64,000 nt of DNA from Celoporthe dispersa (GCA_016584495.1 WAID01000005.1:558501-622500); one strand, 5' to 3'. Shown: positions 48,308-58,690, counted from the stretch's first letter. The notes: generated by a model not told the origin, from the letters alone. Numbers and translations are program-made.

Positions 48308-49660
48308 CTAGCTAGCTTGCTCCACGAGTCCTCGAACTATATGCATCCACTCTTCCTGCGTGCCGCCCAGTTCAATCTTGTCGGCATATATCTCCCCCTT
48401 CTCCGCCGGATGTCCGGGGAGCGAATACGGCCGCCAGATGCTCTGCAGCTCCAGATAGTAAGGCGGCAGACCGAGAGGCGAACCCGGAGAAGTACTAGCA
48501 GTGCTTGCCAGCTCTGCAGGCTTTCTGGCGTTATAACCCCAACAAGGCTGATTTCTTGTAGTGTCTCTTTGTGCCTGTAGAAAAGGGCGCTGAGGCTTCG
48601 TAGACTGCAGCGGCTCCTGAAGAGAGAAAAAACATCGCAGTCTTGGCAGCTGAAGTCTCCGCGCTAGATTTGCTATGCACTCGGTATGCAGGCCGCGGGG
48701 ACTAAGCTGGAGTTCGAACTCCGCAATGTGGGGGAAAATCTCGAGCAGCCCGAGCACATCGCCAGCCCATTGATCCGCAGTACCCATGAGGCCGCTGACC
48801 GACACTGCTAGCGTAAGACTCTCGACAGTCGGCGGGAGGCGCTTGCAGTAGTCCACATAAGGCTGCGGGAGTCGAAGCTGTTCCGAGGGCAATCCCTCGC
48901 AGAAGAGATCGGCGGCGATGCTAAAGCTCTGGAGGGAGAGACCACTGGCAATCATAGCGGTCAGGGCTATGCGTAGCATGCAGTTCAGGAAGGGAGTCTC
49001 CTCCAGTGCATCCGTCGCATTCGTTGGGCGCCGTCCTGTTTGTCGTGTCTGTGCTCTCGCGCCCCAAGGTCTATGCGCATTGTCGATACTGATACTCGCC
49101 AGATGGGCAAGCGCTGTGAAGGCTTTGGTCAGGTAGCTGTGAGCCAGGCCAGACTCGACAAGGAACGCCTGCTCTTCTCTTGCGGACTCGTATGCTGCCT
49201 TGTCCACACCTGGCTGCTCGTCCCAGCGCAGGGAGCCAGGGCTCTCTTCCTCGATACTCGAGCTTTCCTCTGCCGCCTCTTGGTCTCCCTCGATAGCAGT
49301 ACTATCCTCAGTATCCTCTGGAGACGTAATGCGCCCTTCTTGTCTTGCCTGAAAATAATCGCCAGGATATCGAGTAGTATGGAAGGGGGATTCAGGCCAC
49401 TCGACGAAACGGTCGATACATAATTCTACATTGCTGACAGCGCTGCTGAAGTCTGGATGTTGTGAGATCTCGACCAGATTCTCGAGAGAGATTCGTGAGA
49501 TCATGATATAACGGGTGGCGAAATACCGCTTGTTGAATGCTGGCAAGATGGCGGACCTTGTCTGGGTGGATGTCAAGCGGAGAGCGGAGAAGGCAGGACA
49601 GTCCAATTCGTCGAAGATCATGTCCAAGACCTCCTGCGGGAGGTTTGTCAATGAAGGCAT
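48308..49660 (-). CDS. F-box protein, 450 aa
   Basis: Probable substrate adaptor of an SCF ubiquitin ligase. The N-terminal F-box (LTNLPQEVLDMIFDELDCPA, then FSALRLTSTQTRSAILPAF) spans about residues 4-45. The remainder has an acidic/serine-rich segment (about residues 108-145) and a leucine-rich C-terminal half without clear LRR or WD repeats, as in many expanded fungal F-box families. The frame is intact and intronless, unlike most genes in the insertion, which suggests recent function. Start ATG 49658-49660; the 134-bp repeat lies about 125 bp upstream. Confidence 0.85.
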   Translation of the reverse strand: MPSLTNLPQEVLDMIFDELDCPAFSALRLTSTQTRSAILPAFNKRYFATRYIMISRISLENLVEISQHPDFSSAVSNVELCIDRFVEWPESPFHTTRYPGDYFQARQEGRITSPEDTEDSTAIEGDQEAAEESSSIEEESPGSLRWDEQPGVDKAAYESAREEQAFLVESGLAHSYLTKAFTALAHLASISIDNAHRPWGARAQTRQTGRRPTNATDALEETPFLNCMLRIALTAMIASGLSLQSFSIAADLFCEGLPSEQLRLPQPYVDYCKRLPPTVESLTLAVSVSGLMGTADQWAGDVLGLLEIFPHIAEFELQLSPRGLHTECIANLARRLQLPRLRCFFSLQEPLQSTKPQRPFLQAQRDTTRNQPCWGYNARKPAELASTASTSPGSPLGLPPYYLELQSIWRPYSLPGHPAEKGEIYADKIELGGTQEEWMHIVRGLVEQAS

Positions 49661-49784
49661 TGTATAGAAGAGAGATCAGGCTGAAAGGGGTAGCTATGCA
49701 GATGCTGTAGCTGCAGGAGGGCAGTCAGGTACGAGGTCACGCGGGGTAGTTGACCTGTGGTTGCCTTCGGAGCCTTACTACTTA

Positions 49785-49918
49785 GCCCACAAAACTTAAA
49801 TCATGCGAACCAATCAGCAACTCGTCTTGAATCAAAACGATAAGAGTCAAAAGCTCGAGCCATATACGCCTATTTGTATGGGCGATTTGAGTCAAATCCC
49901 TGGCGAATAGTGCTTAGG
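49785..49918 (-). repeat. 134-bp direct repeat, copy 2
   Basis: Same orientation as 42144-42277, with roughly ten differences. Its right end (GAATAGTGCTTAGG) abuts gypsy integrase codons. CTTAG is present just inside both ends of the copy (49781-49785 and 49913-49917), a possible 5-bp target duplication. Confidence 0.85.
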
Positions 49919-50176
49919 CTACACCCGATTTTTCACGTTTCACTACTCGAACCCGCAGCAGAAGACGCAAAAACAGACGACACCATTGAAGTGGAAGGCC
50001 CAGAAGAGGAATACGAAGTTGAAAGAATTCTCAAGCACAGAGGCGCAAACACAGCACGAGAATATCTTGTCAAATGGAAAGGCTACCCAGCAAGCGAAAA
50101 TTCATGGGAACCCAAAGAAAACCTCTCAAACGCACAACAAGCACTTCAGATGTGCTGGCAGAAGCAAGACCAGTAA
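49916..50176 (+). pseudogene. Gypsy integrase C-terminus with chromodomain (5' truncated)
   Basis: RLHPIFHVSLLEPA is the standard link to the chromodomain, followed by EYEVERILKHRG and YLVKWKGYPASENSWEP, with the aromatic cage residues typical of chromodomains. It ends at a TAA at 50174-50176. Chromointegrases use this domain to target heterochromatin. Confidence 0.88.
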
Positions 50177-50379
50177 CCCACAGACTCAGAAAACCGTTCC
50201 GACCCGGAACGAAGACCAGACGCAGCCCAACCAGTCAACCAGCCACCAGTAACAAGGATACCAACAGGACTCGGACCGGACATAAACATGACCAGTTAGG
50301 CTCGAGACCAGTCAAAAGGAACCGATATCAGTTCAAGAAAACAAGTGACTAGTCAACAAGGCTTACCAGTCAGACCAAA

Positions 50380-51003
50380 TCAGTGACCAGTCGACGAACC
50401 GGCCACATTCTCCGACCCCCCAACCTCAAAAGTACCCAGGTCTACTGCAGACCAATCAACCCCTTCAAACCCCTGTAGAAACGACTCAGGACACCCCTCG
50501 GGAAGAGGACCTTCAGGAACCAACAACTCGACGCTTCGGTTGGCCTCCTCGGCGGCCACGCGTTCCGCCTCGGCCTCCTCCTTCTCCAGGCGCTCCAGCT
50601 CCTCCACGTTATCAATACCACGACGCACCGCCCGCATCATTTTGTTGTACCAATCGCGCTTCACTTTCCGTTGGCGAAGGATGCGCGCATTCAAAGCCGC
50701 GGCCTCCTCCTCAAGCAACTCCAGCTCGGACTCAAGCTGACGATGCTTGGCGGCCACTTTGTTAAGTTGAGCAGGCGTGAGGCCACGAACATCGCAGTTC
50801 GAAAGATTGAGACGAACGCAAGTCAGGCAACGAGTCGATTCGGAATCGGCCAAACGGCAATCCTTCTCCAGACCATAAGACTCGCAATAAGAACAAGGCA
50901 TAGGGACTAGTTTCCCATTAGAAGCGACCGCGTTGAAAAGAGAAGCTTTCTGTTCAGCTCTGGAAAGTTTTGCGACACGAGAACCAATGACTCTGTTCGA
51001 CAT
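50380..51003 (-). CDS. Intact antisense ORF of the gypsy element, 207 aa, Cys-rich plus coiled coil
   Basis: Starts MSNRVIGSRVAKLSRAEQKA; a Cys cluster (CSYCESYGLEKDC..CLTC..C) is followed by a strongly charged coiled coil (LESELELLEEEAAALNAR; ELERLEKEEAEAERV) and an acidic tail. It lies antisense between the chromodomain and the LTR. Similar proteins are common in fungal genomes beside gypsy elements (from memory); the function is unknown. The frame is fully open although the pol genes around it are broken. Confidence 0.65.
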   Translation of the reverse strand: MSNRVIGSRVAKLSRAEQKASLFNAVASNGKLVPMPCSYCESYGLEKDCRLADSESTRCLTCVRLNLSNCDVRGLTPAQLNKVAAKHRQLESELELLEEEAAALNARILRQRKVKRDWYNKMMRAVRRGIDNVEELERLEKEEAEAERVAAEEANRSVELLVPEGPLPEGCPESFLQGFEGVDWSAVDLGTFEVGGSENVAGSSTGH

Positions 51004-51214
51004 CTCGATTAGGAAGGCATAATAACAGGAAAGGGTTATGCAGGAAACTTACAGAAGATCGTTAAGAACAACGATCCATAGGAGGGAGATGATATTATAA
51101 CCCATCCAACATGCAGGTCACGACAGGGAAATAGCACAGCACCCAGGCTACCCGGAACAGACCTTCAAGAGCCGAGAATTCAACATTCTAGTGCAGACCC
51201 ACAAACGAACCAGG

Positions 51215-51520
51215 ATTACGTAACCCAGGGTTGGGGTTACCGATCGATAGGATCGATATCGATCCAGTCGATCCAGGACTGAAGAGCTGGATATATAGGG
51301 ATACGCTCATTACCATTAGATAGATTCAGTATATAGCTCTTCAGTCGTCAATCTAAGTATTACTCCTGATACCAGTAATAGCTTCACCGCTAGTGATACA
51401 CTGCAGACATACTCAGACGTTTCCGATATTGGTTAGGATTACACTTCGATGTCGCTCTTGTCAGCATAAACCCTCTGTGTACTTGTTGAACGCTTAGGCT
51501 ACAGCAGTGCTCATTACACT
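51215..51520 (+). repeat. Probable 3' LTR of the gypsy element
   Basis: From about TTACGTAACCCAGGGTTGGG to about CAGTGCTCATTACA, with a TATA-like GGATATATAGGG near 51290 and TCAGTCGTCAATC downstream, the layout of a fungal gypsy LTR. Boundaries are approximate because no second LTR is in the window. Part of its 3' end resembles 53150-53225. Confidence 0.45.
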
Positions 51521-52600
51521 CACCCTATTCATCACATCTATCTATCGAGCTCTTCCAAATATATCTTCGCTCTTTCTTACTATTTTTTTTTATATCCGCT
51601 CTGTTGATCTATGCTTTCCGAATCTGCTAATTACGAAATAGAACCTCTCGGCTTACGAATTTACTGCTTATATTGAATTGCTTATTTGCTTTGCTCTCTT
51701 TTCTACTCCTCTATACTTTTATTGTAATGTATTTATTTTGATTCTTTTGCTCTGCTTTCTTATTCATTAGTGTTCCCTCTTTTCTATTTCTTCTTTTCTT
51801 TTCATTTGTTCCCATCTGCGGAAGACACACATGGGGGTACTGCAAATGGTAGGAAGGAACGATGGATTGTTCAACTATTGCTAGGTGCCAAAGGCATTGC
51901 TATATACTGAGGCCTGGGTAGCGCTAGTCCCGATTGGGATAGCAACACCGTGACTCACTGGCTGGCCAGCCCCACACCATTGAATGGGTGCGGGTTAGTA
52001 AATGGCCAGCCTATCTGTGAATAGCCTCATTTACCTGGGGCCTTGGGTCCACAGTAAATGGGACCCCCAAGGCCTCTACCACACCATCCCTTCTCTACTT
52101 CTTCTCTTTTCCTACCCTCTTTTCCCTTTTTGTCTTTTTCTTTTCTTTATTGCCCAAGCTTATACCGACCTTCTCCGCTTCCTCTTATATAGCTTACTTC
52201 TTCCGCCCACCCTCCTGCACTCGCCCCGGCCCGGACCGGCCTTCTCGCTCTGCCAATACAAAACCTCTCGTCTACCTCCTCCCTCACACCGCCCCGGCCC
52301 GGACTGGCCTCCTCGCCCTGCGAATACAAAATCTCTTTTCTACCTCCTCTCTTCCACCGCCCTAGCTCCGACCCATCCTCCCAAGCCTCCAATACAATAT
52401 CTTCTCTTCCTGATAGAAAACAGCCAATACTATAGCATTTTCTCCCCATAAGCTTTCTCTTATAAATAAACTTTTAGCCAACCTATGTATACAAACGAAT
52501 AGCGCCCCTGATTAGACAGATTAGACAATTGGCGCTGTTCTGGGGAATGCTTAGTATAGTCGACGAGTCTACTCTGGGTTTGGAGGCGCTTGGTATGCAG
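51521..52600. other. AT/pyrimidine-rich spacer without a recognised gene
   Basis: T- and C-rich DNA; 52195-52400 contains three degenerate copies of a CGCCCCGGCCCGGAC / CCAATACAAAATCTC unit (about 70-80 bp apart). No protein-like frame. Confidence 0.4.
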
Positions 52601-53140
52601 CCCAATCCTCGCGCCGGGTCGGAGCGACCTTGGGTCAGGGTTTCATAGAGGTATTTCTGGATTGCTTAGTGCGCATGGATCAGGTTTTCCTCTGGTTCCC
52701 ATGAGCCCTCACTAGTGGGATACTCTTTCCATGGGGCGAGGAATTCGAGTGCTGCATCGTGTCCCCGGTATCGGAGAATCTTGTCGGCTTCGTGTTCTGG
52801 TTCGTTGGTTTCAACTTCGGTGGTGTCGTCTGTCTGCATAGCCTCTGCTGCTGGTATGAGCAGTGAGATGTGGAAGGCTGGATGGATTCTTCTTCGGGGC
52901 GGTCGTGCGCATTCGTACTTGACTGGGGCGATCTTTCTGAGAAGTTAGGACAGGCCAAGCTTGTCGTGAGCAAGCTTGTATGATGGTCTCGTCGTTCTGG
53001 CTATGGTTCTTCCTTCGCGTCCGGTAGACTTAATCTCCCTCCTGTAGGATTGGTTTTCTCCCTCCTTCGGGGGTCTGCACATTGTGCTGTGCGTTCCTGG
53101 ATACATGCGAGTTCCGACGAGAAGTTCTGCGCAGGCAGGC
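52600..53140 (-). pseudogene. Second gypsy integrase/chromodomain relic
   Basis: On the - strand, KLAHDKLGLS, then a TAA, then LLRKIAPVKYE, RRIHPAFHISLLIPAAEAMQ, KILRYRGHDAALEFLA and EYPTSEGSWEPEENLIHAH, then another TAA. This is the same integrase-tail/chromodomain layout as at 49916, but opposite in strand and more decayed. Both stops fit CAA to TAA changes. Confidence 0.75.
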
Positions 53141-53316
53141 ATACGTACATAGCACCGCTCTTGTTAGCATATGCTGTTTGTATGCTTTGGGATCTTCGGA
53201 GTACTTGCAGTGCTCATTACAGTGCTATAGAAGCAGGGCTCGTCTATAGCTTGCTATCACCCCTCTCCTACCGCCCATACCCCTCCCCCTCCCCCCTCCC
53301 CCCTTCCCAGATCGCA

Positions 53317-55180
53317 TCAGCAGGACCGCCCCGGTCGTCCGCCCACGCTGGGTGGGAGGATAGTCGACGCAGAGGTGTCGGTCGAGAACGAGGAGGATGG
53401 TCTGTCCAGCTGGGCGCCTGGCTGTGCATCGGAGACCGTCGGCTTCTCGTCCCCGCATGTAACATAGCCGCTGACCAGATCTCTGCGGAACAGGCCGTCC
53501 CGTAAGCCCGTAGCGAGACACCATCCTGCTGTCTGCCTCTCGTCCGCCTGAAACTTGATCATGGCCGACAGGAGAGGGATCGCTGCGCTGGTCTCCCTCT
53601 TGCAGTGCAGCGTATCGAGGAGACGGCTTGTCCATGCATGCACCCAGCTGTCCCAGTTCTTCGACAGGGACCTACCATTGCGCGCGGGCAGGAAGGGATG
53701 CTTCGGGATGCCGCAGAGCTACTCGAGCGCGATGATGCCCAGCGACCAGATGTCGGCGGGGAGGCCGTACCTGTCGGACAGGAGAACCTCGGGCGCCGTG
53801 TACTTGGCCGTGCCACAGCGCGTCTGGAGCGCAAAGTTGTCTGGTGCGAACTTGGACAGGCCGAAGTCGGCGATGATGATTCGGAGCGGGCTCCGGTGGA
53901 CCAGGAGGTTCTCCGGCTTCAGGTCGCGGTGGGCTAGCTTCTTCTCGTGGTGGAGGAACGCAAGGCCGTCGAGCACCTGGCCAAATGCAGTGATATAGTC
54001 GGAGGGCTCCGTGATGTCTGCCTCGAGGATATTCCCGAGGGGATAGTATGGCATGAAGATCATAGGCTGAGGGTCGGTCACGAAGCCCAAGGTCTCGATC
54101 ACGTGGCGCTGTAGGTATCGTGGAGCGGTGATCGTTCAGCGCTCGTAGGATGGGGGAGCGAGGCAGGATCGCATACGTACGTGGGCACACCTTCTCATGA
54201 TACCATGCTCTTTCCGCAGCGTGAGCATCCATTCCTCCTCCAGCGTATCCCGCTTTCGCTTCTTGAGCCGGGAGAAGATCTTGGCAGCAAGAATCTGCCC
54301 GTCCTCGGCCCTGATCATCTTATACACCTCGCCAAACGACCCTGACCCGAGCAGGCCGGCTTTATAATGAATATCGTTCCGAGCCGAGGCCGTCGGGGCT
54401 CTCGTGGTGGGAGATTGTATAGAGAGAGGGCTCTGCAGGGCCATCCCTGCAACCCCTGGAGGGTCTCGTGCGGCCCCCCCGTCCGCTGATCCAGGCACCT
54501 CTGGACGAACGCTCGCAGGTTTTGGGCATACGCAGGGTGCAGCGACTTGTGGTTCGGGAACGCAACCGACAGCCCGAGTTTTCCGCAGAAGATCTCGGTT
54601 GGTTCCAGGGCGGCATTATGCTTATTCCCCGGCTCGTACGCCATGATCCAGGACTGGTCCACCCGTCTTATCTTTTGATGCTAATGATTATGGCTAACAG
54701 CAGTCCCATACTGTGAACAGTCATAGAGCCAGATATGAAGCTCTCTATCGACCATGATCGTGTACTGCGCCCGCATTAGCAGAAGCCAGCCAGACAGGGC
54801 GGGGCATATATCCTAGGGTATGTCCACCTGCATACAGGCAACGTACGTGGTGGGCACTGATGCTGCCGCTCCTCCCACGGGCGCCCAAGACAACGTGGGA
54901 GGAGGTCGTGTCTGTGCCAAATCGCAACCCTCTTTCCAGGTTGTCGAGAGACAGCAGCTTATCGAAAGACAAGACCAGGCAGTCCCGGGCACTGCTAGCG
55001 TCCTCCCTCTGCATCGTCTGCGGGCGTATTCTCGCGGCTCGGCCCGGGGCTTATACTACCGCTCTCTGCCGTGATCCATTTCGAATTCTGGGTCAGGTCG
55101 AGAAGGCTACGGGCTAAGCTTATAGAAGCAGTCGGGGTCAGCACCGCGAAAATATTCGGATCACAGGCGCTGTCAGACAT
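53317..55180 (-). pseudogene. FHA-domain serine/threonine protein kinase, broken
   Basis: Begins MSDSACDPNIFAVLTP (ATG 55178-55180). An FHA-like region follows (LVLSFDKLLSLDNLERGLRFG; SSHVVLGARG), then the kinase: Gly loop LLGSGSFGEVYK, catalytic Lys in AAKIF, an intron of about 80 bp (GTACGT..CAG), HRDLKPEN, IIADFGLSKF and the APE motif YTAPEVLL. One TAG at 53719-53721 (after SLGIIALE, a position usually Trp) interrupts a frame that continues to 53317. Further frame changes lie between the FHA and kinase parts (near 54480 and 54700-54860). The family, an FHA domain N-terminal to a fungal kinase, is common in accessory regions. Probably inactive as it stands. Confidence 0.75.
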
Positions 55181-55439
55181 CGTTCGGGACGGTCGAGGCG
55201 TGCAAGAGAAACAACAATGTATATATACAGCGTAGAGTCATACAGGCTTGGTAAGAGGAGAAAGGAAACCAGTCGGAAGCATATACTATGCAGAGATATG
55301 TAGGACCAAGCAGGCCACGTACAATATGCAGGGGGCGCAAACCGCAGGAAAGTTTATCGAAGATGCAGAGAACTGTTGCTTATATAAGCCACAGCGGAGT
55401 ACCGGCCAGATGAGAAACACGGACAGGAAGCCGAGCTTC

Positions 55440-57024
55440 CATTGCATACTGAGCTAGAACCAGACCCTGACCAGACACCCACAGCACGACAGCCAGAAGA
55501 GGCACGCAGGACCATACGGCCTGCCCTTCACGATGAACTCGCCGATCCTGCATGCTGCGATGGAATCGCCTCTCGAGGAGCTGGCGCAGCAGGCGACGAT
55601 CACGAACTGCGGCGACAAGGTGTATGTGGCCCCTGCAGACAGCCCCTGAGGAAGAAGAGGCAGCACCCGGTGACTGACCGCGCCTCGACCGGCCCCAGGA
55701 TTATTTCCGTCCCAGGCATCGAACAAGTCCCTGAGCCTGATCATATCAGGGTGTTCCGGAGGGCAGAGTAAGAGCGGACCTCGCAGCGCCGCAGTCCGAA
55801 GTGTATGCTGACGCCGCCGTGCCGACAGACAGCTGCTGCTGCCAGGCGGACAGCAACCGGCATCCGATCTCACGCTGGATGCAGACGAACTGCAGTCAAG
55901 ACTAGAGTCTGTCGACCGAGGCCGTTATGTATTGTGTTTTTTGTTCCGTATCCTAATCGGGAACCCTTTCCAGATGCATCACGCCGCCGCCCAACGAAGA
56001 AGAAGAGAATGCAGAATCGCTCCTGCTCGAGATGCAGGCGCACGACGAGCTGGAGCGCGACGGCTGCCCTCCCTGCCACCCGCGATACCAGATATTTCCC
56101 CTGCGAGACCCGCCCGATGCATACCGACCGATCATAGACTGGTGGCTCTCCAACCTCGGGGGGATGGCCAACGAGTTTCTGTGCATGCAACTGCGCGACT
56201 GGCGCGCATTCCGCGCATGGCAGGAAAAAATCCGCATATATTATAAGAACAAACCATTCGACGCATATCGCGAGAAGATTCGCGCCCTGCGGAGAAGATA
56301 TGAGCTGAACAGCAACGTCTCGCCGCAGTGGGATAGGCAGTGCCGGCAAGGTACTTGGATCGAGTATCAACATTACCATCTGATGCGCCATGCCAGATTT
56401 CAGAAGAAACAGGAGGAGACGAGACAATTGGTCGAGGCTTGTCGTGCGCAGTCGGATGCGGACGTAGCGGGCAGTACTTCTTTGTTGGCTCTGGCCCTGG
56501 CATCTGCGGAGAAAAGGCTCCAGCTGCATGAGGCCTTACTGGCATGGATCGAGCAGCAGCGTGTGGCCATGGACCCAGAACCCGAGGCACCTGTTGAGGA
56601 AGAGAGCAATGGGCAGCATGCCCCGCCGCCATCGGCTGGTGCTACGCTGGGCAGCAAGAGGGAAGAGGGGGTCCGACGACGAGGCGGACCGCGAGAAGGG
56701 CAGGAGCCTTCCCAAGCAGAGCGGAGAAGGCCGAAGACGAAGAGGAGGAAGCGCGCAGAGGGGGGAGAGACGGCAACCTCTGCTATGAAGACTGCTCCGA
56801 GCAGGCGAGATCGCAGCCTCACAACCCAGACAGCTCGAGAGACATCTAGTACCGAGCTTTCTGCGGATGGGAAGAGCCAGGCCCTGGTCCAGGCCACCCG
56901 GCGACGAGAGCGTCGGACCACCCGGACACAGAGGCGGCAGCTCGCTGGGGACGATGCACAGCTGTTCCAGCTCGGGCAGCGGGGCGAGATGGTCGTGCAG
57001 GGGCGGCAGGCTGCGTTATTATGA
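55440..57024 (+). CDS. Hypothetical charged protein, intron-containing, in accessory DNA
   Basis: Not a domain I can name. The main exon runs from an acceptor at about 55971 (CCTTTCCAG) to the TAA at 57022-57024: ITPPPNEEEENAESLLLE, then QLRDWRAFRAWQEKIRIYYK, WIEYQHYHLM and a heptad-like Glu/Gln/Leu stretch (residues about 120-185 of the exon), then an Arg/Lys-rich tail. Patterns such as DWxxFRxWQ and WIEYQxYH recur in a poorly described fungal family often found near transposons and helicases. Upstream sequence from about 55440 (EPDPDQTPTARQPEE; later DLTLDADELQSRLESVD) probably supplies earlier exons, but its frames do not join cleanly. Possibly a pseudogene. Confidence 0.45.
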
Positions 57025-57595
57025 ACACTGCCGTCATCCCATGTACATGGACTATTGATGCGAGCAACGGCGATGTCAGAGGGTGCGACTAGCATGCAGA
57101 AACGAGAACAGAGAGGGCGCTATACTCTGGTGACAAAGGAGCTATATACAAGACCTAGTACAGAGAGAGACAGCGGATGCATGCGTTGATCCAAAAGGCA
57201 TAACCAAATACTCGTAAGATCTCTAGCGTATCCTGAAAGCTGTCTTCCATTCTTCTCCTTTGACCCGTCACGGGCTCGAGAGGACTGCTGGCGCGCTGAG
57301 AAGGACGAGGATTCGGACGCAGGCATCTACGAGATGGCGATGGTTGCTCTATTGATGGAAAAGCTGGTCAGAACTATCTGTTGAGCGGCTGTGTGGCCTG
57401 ACCTGACTTGCTTGCTGGTGTGCTCGTGACCTCAGCAGCCACAGCAATAGGCGTTCTCCTCGACGGTCTGGGCATAATCTGGCAGCAGAACACCAAGCCA
57501 GACGGCTAGAAAAGTCGTGATAATCGAAAGAGCCTGAAGAAAAGCTCGAAAAGTGAGGGCATTCGAGTGCTCGCTTACCGCCACCCAGCATATTG

Positions 57596-57658
57596 ACCCC
57601 TGAAGGTCCGTGCCAAGCGGGCCTGGGCAGATTCGCAGCCCGAGCTTGCAACGGACAG
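57596..57658. repeat. Solo arm of the foldback element at the right end of the insertion
   Basis: ACCCCTGAAGG..GTGCCAAGCGGGCC..GCAGATTCGCAGCCCGAG..GGACAG matches 41607-41675 closely and ends at the same terminus, GGACAG. The next bases belong to the copia LTR. Confidence 0.85.
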
Positions 57659-57798
57659 CGTGCGCGATGGGATAGCCCATATCGCGCTCGCGAGCCCAGG
57701 CCAGAATAGATAGCTTTTCAATCAATCAAGCATAAACCAATTCAATACAGTGAACCTCACGATCCTTTTCTGTACGTACGTACTGAGCCCAGCCAACA
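57659..57798 (+). repeat. 3' LTR of the copia element, right piece
   Basis: CGTGCGCGATGGGATAGCCC to CCCAGCCAACA: matches the second part of the 5' LTR over 140 bp with very few differences, and ends at the same CA. Confidence 0.9.
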
Positions 57799-57803
57799 CA
57801 TCT
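57799..57803. other. Target-site duplication of the copia element, right copy (CATCT)
   Basis: Identical to 31283-31287 and placed directly after the LTR end. Confidence 0.85.
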
Positions 57804-58690
57804 AAAACTGTCTGCCCAACGAGAACTAGAAATAAATCCCTTGTCAATGTCAAATGTGCCGATTTTTTTAGGGGCTGTAAAGGCAGGCTCTGAGAAGTCT
57901 GGTTTGGACTGCGAGGAAGTAAAGAAGAGTAGTGTAGTCGAAAAGAGCTGGGAGCCGGGACGTTATAAGGTTGGTTGCTTACTTGGTACACTGCATGAGC
58001 ATTCCTATTTGGCGGCTGATAAAAGTTCGGGTCCCTCGGATGAAGTTGGCATTTCTTGTGCTGACATTTGTTGTCAAAAAGGGTACGTCTTACTTCTTAT
58101 AATGATCACTCTCATCTAATCTTTGTAAACACAGTTCGCCTACTTTAGCTGTAGAATCTCCTAGTACCCAACCCACAGTGCGTGTTCTTCTACGCCCTCC
58201 CTGGATTCTCCAAACATCCCAAGATGTCTTCAACGCTGGCCTGTAAGTCCAAAAGAAGAAGAAGAAGAAACGGGAGAAAAAGAACTCCAAAGGCTAGAGC
58301 CTAGCTTCAGGATTGAAGCCACTAATTCAGCACTCGTCCTTACAGCTACAACAAAATCCTGGGACGCCTCCGCGGCTGCCCTTCTAAAGACGGCTTGGGA
58401 ACGCCCAACGGCCAAGTTAAACAAGGAGGTGTATCAGGTCCTGGCGCCCATTTACCGGTAAATCGCCCCTTCATTTACCCGTATTTTATCTTGGTCCTCC
58501 ATACAAATAGAGTTTGATATCGTATCGGGTGAAGGTCTGAGGGCGCCGAGCCCTTCAGATGGCCAGATGTTATGAGTTTCAAGGTGCTGTATGCGCGCGG
58601 GGTATCGCGGCCGACATTGTGTCCTCCAGCACCAGAATTCCTCCTCGCTATCTAGCCCTACTGCCATAGCCACAGTGCCCTAGAAGCCTG
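57804..58690. other. Spacer without recognised gene
   Basis: AT-richer than the flanks; contains an AAGAAG run at about 58250-58270. No supported gene. Confidence 0.4.

Larger units (their letters stand above)
49916..51520 (+). mobile_element. 3' part of a Ty3/gypsy chromointegrase retrotransposon
   Basis: Starts inside the integrase C-terminus, continues through an antisense ORF and ends in LTR-like DNA. Everything upstream of the integrase tail is missing, cut exactly at the 134-bp repeat. Confidence 0.7.
36945..57658. mobile_element. 20.7-kb insertion inside the copia 3' LTR, carrying a helicase and cargo genes
   Basis: Defined by the split LTR: the left piece stops at CCCG 36944 and the right piece starts at CGTGCGCGATGG 57659, so at most about 2 bp (CG) are shared. 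The contents are a helicase pseudogene at the left end, a foldback element, an NLR, a DUF6601-like gene, an F-box gene, two gypsy relics, a kinase relic and a hypothetical protein. The right end is a 63-bp copy of the foldback element's terminal arm; the left end is a 46-bp stretch whose inner 30 bp resemble the terminal part of the 134-bp repeats at 42144 and 49785. No DUF3435 captain, Helitron Rep or transposase was found, so the mobilising mechanism is unknown. It may be one event or several nested ones. Confidence 0.75.
31288..57798 (+). mobile_element. Ty1/copia LTR retrotransposon interrupted by a 20.7-kb insertion
   Basis: 5' LTR, gag-pol remains and a 3' LTR that is split in two. Without the insertion (36945-57658) the element is about 5.8 kb. 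Purine-rich tracts (about 36838-36890) precede the 3' LTR, as expected of polypurine tracts. A perfect 5-bp duplication (CATCT) flanks the whole. Domain order (protease, integrase, RT, RNase H) is that of copia, not gypsy. Confidence 0.9.

Noticed and set aside
36945..57658. The insertion as a Starship
   Set aside because: No DUF3435 captain at either end; the Crypton relic lies outside the insert and is of a different subfamily.
36945..57658. The insertion as a Helitron
   Set aside because: The helicase is RecQ/OrsD-type, not Pif1-like RepHel; no Rep HUH motif or CTRR hairpin end was found.
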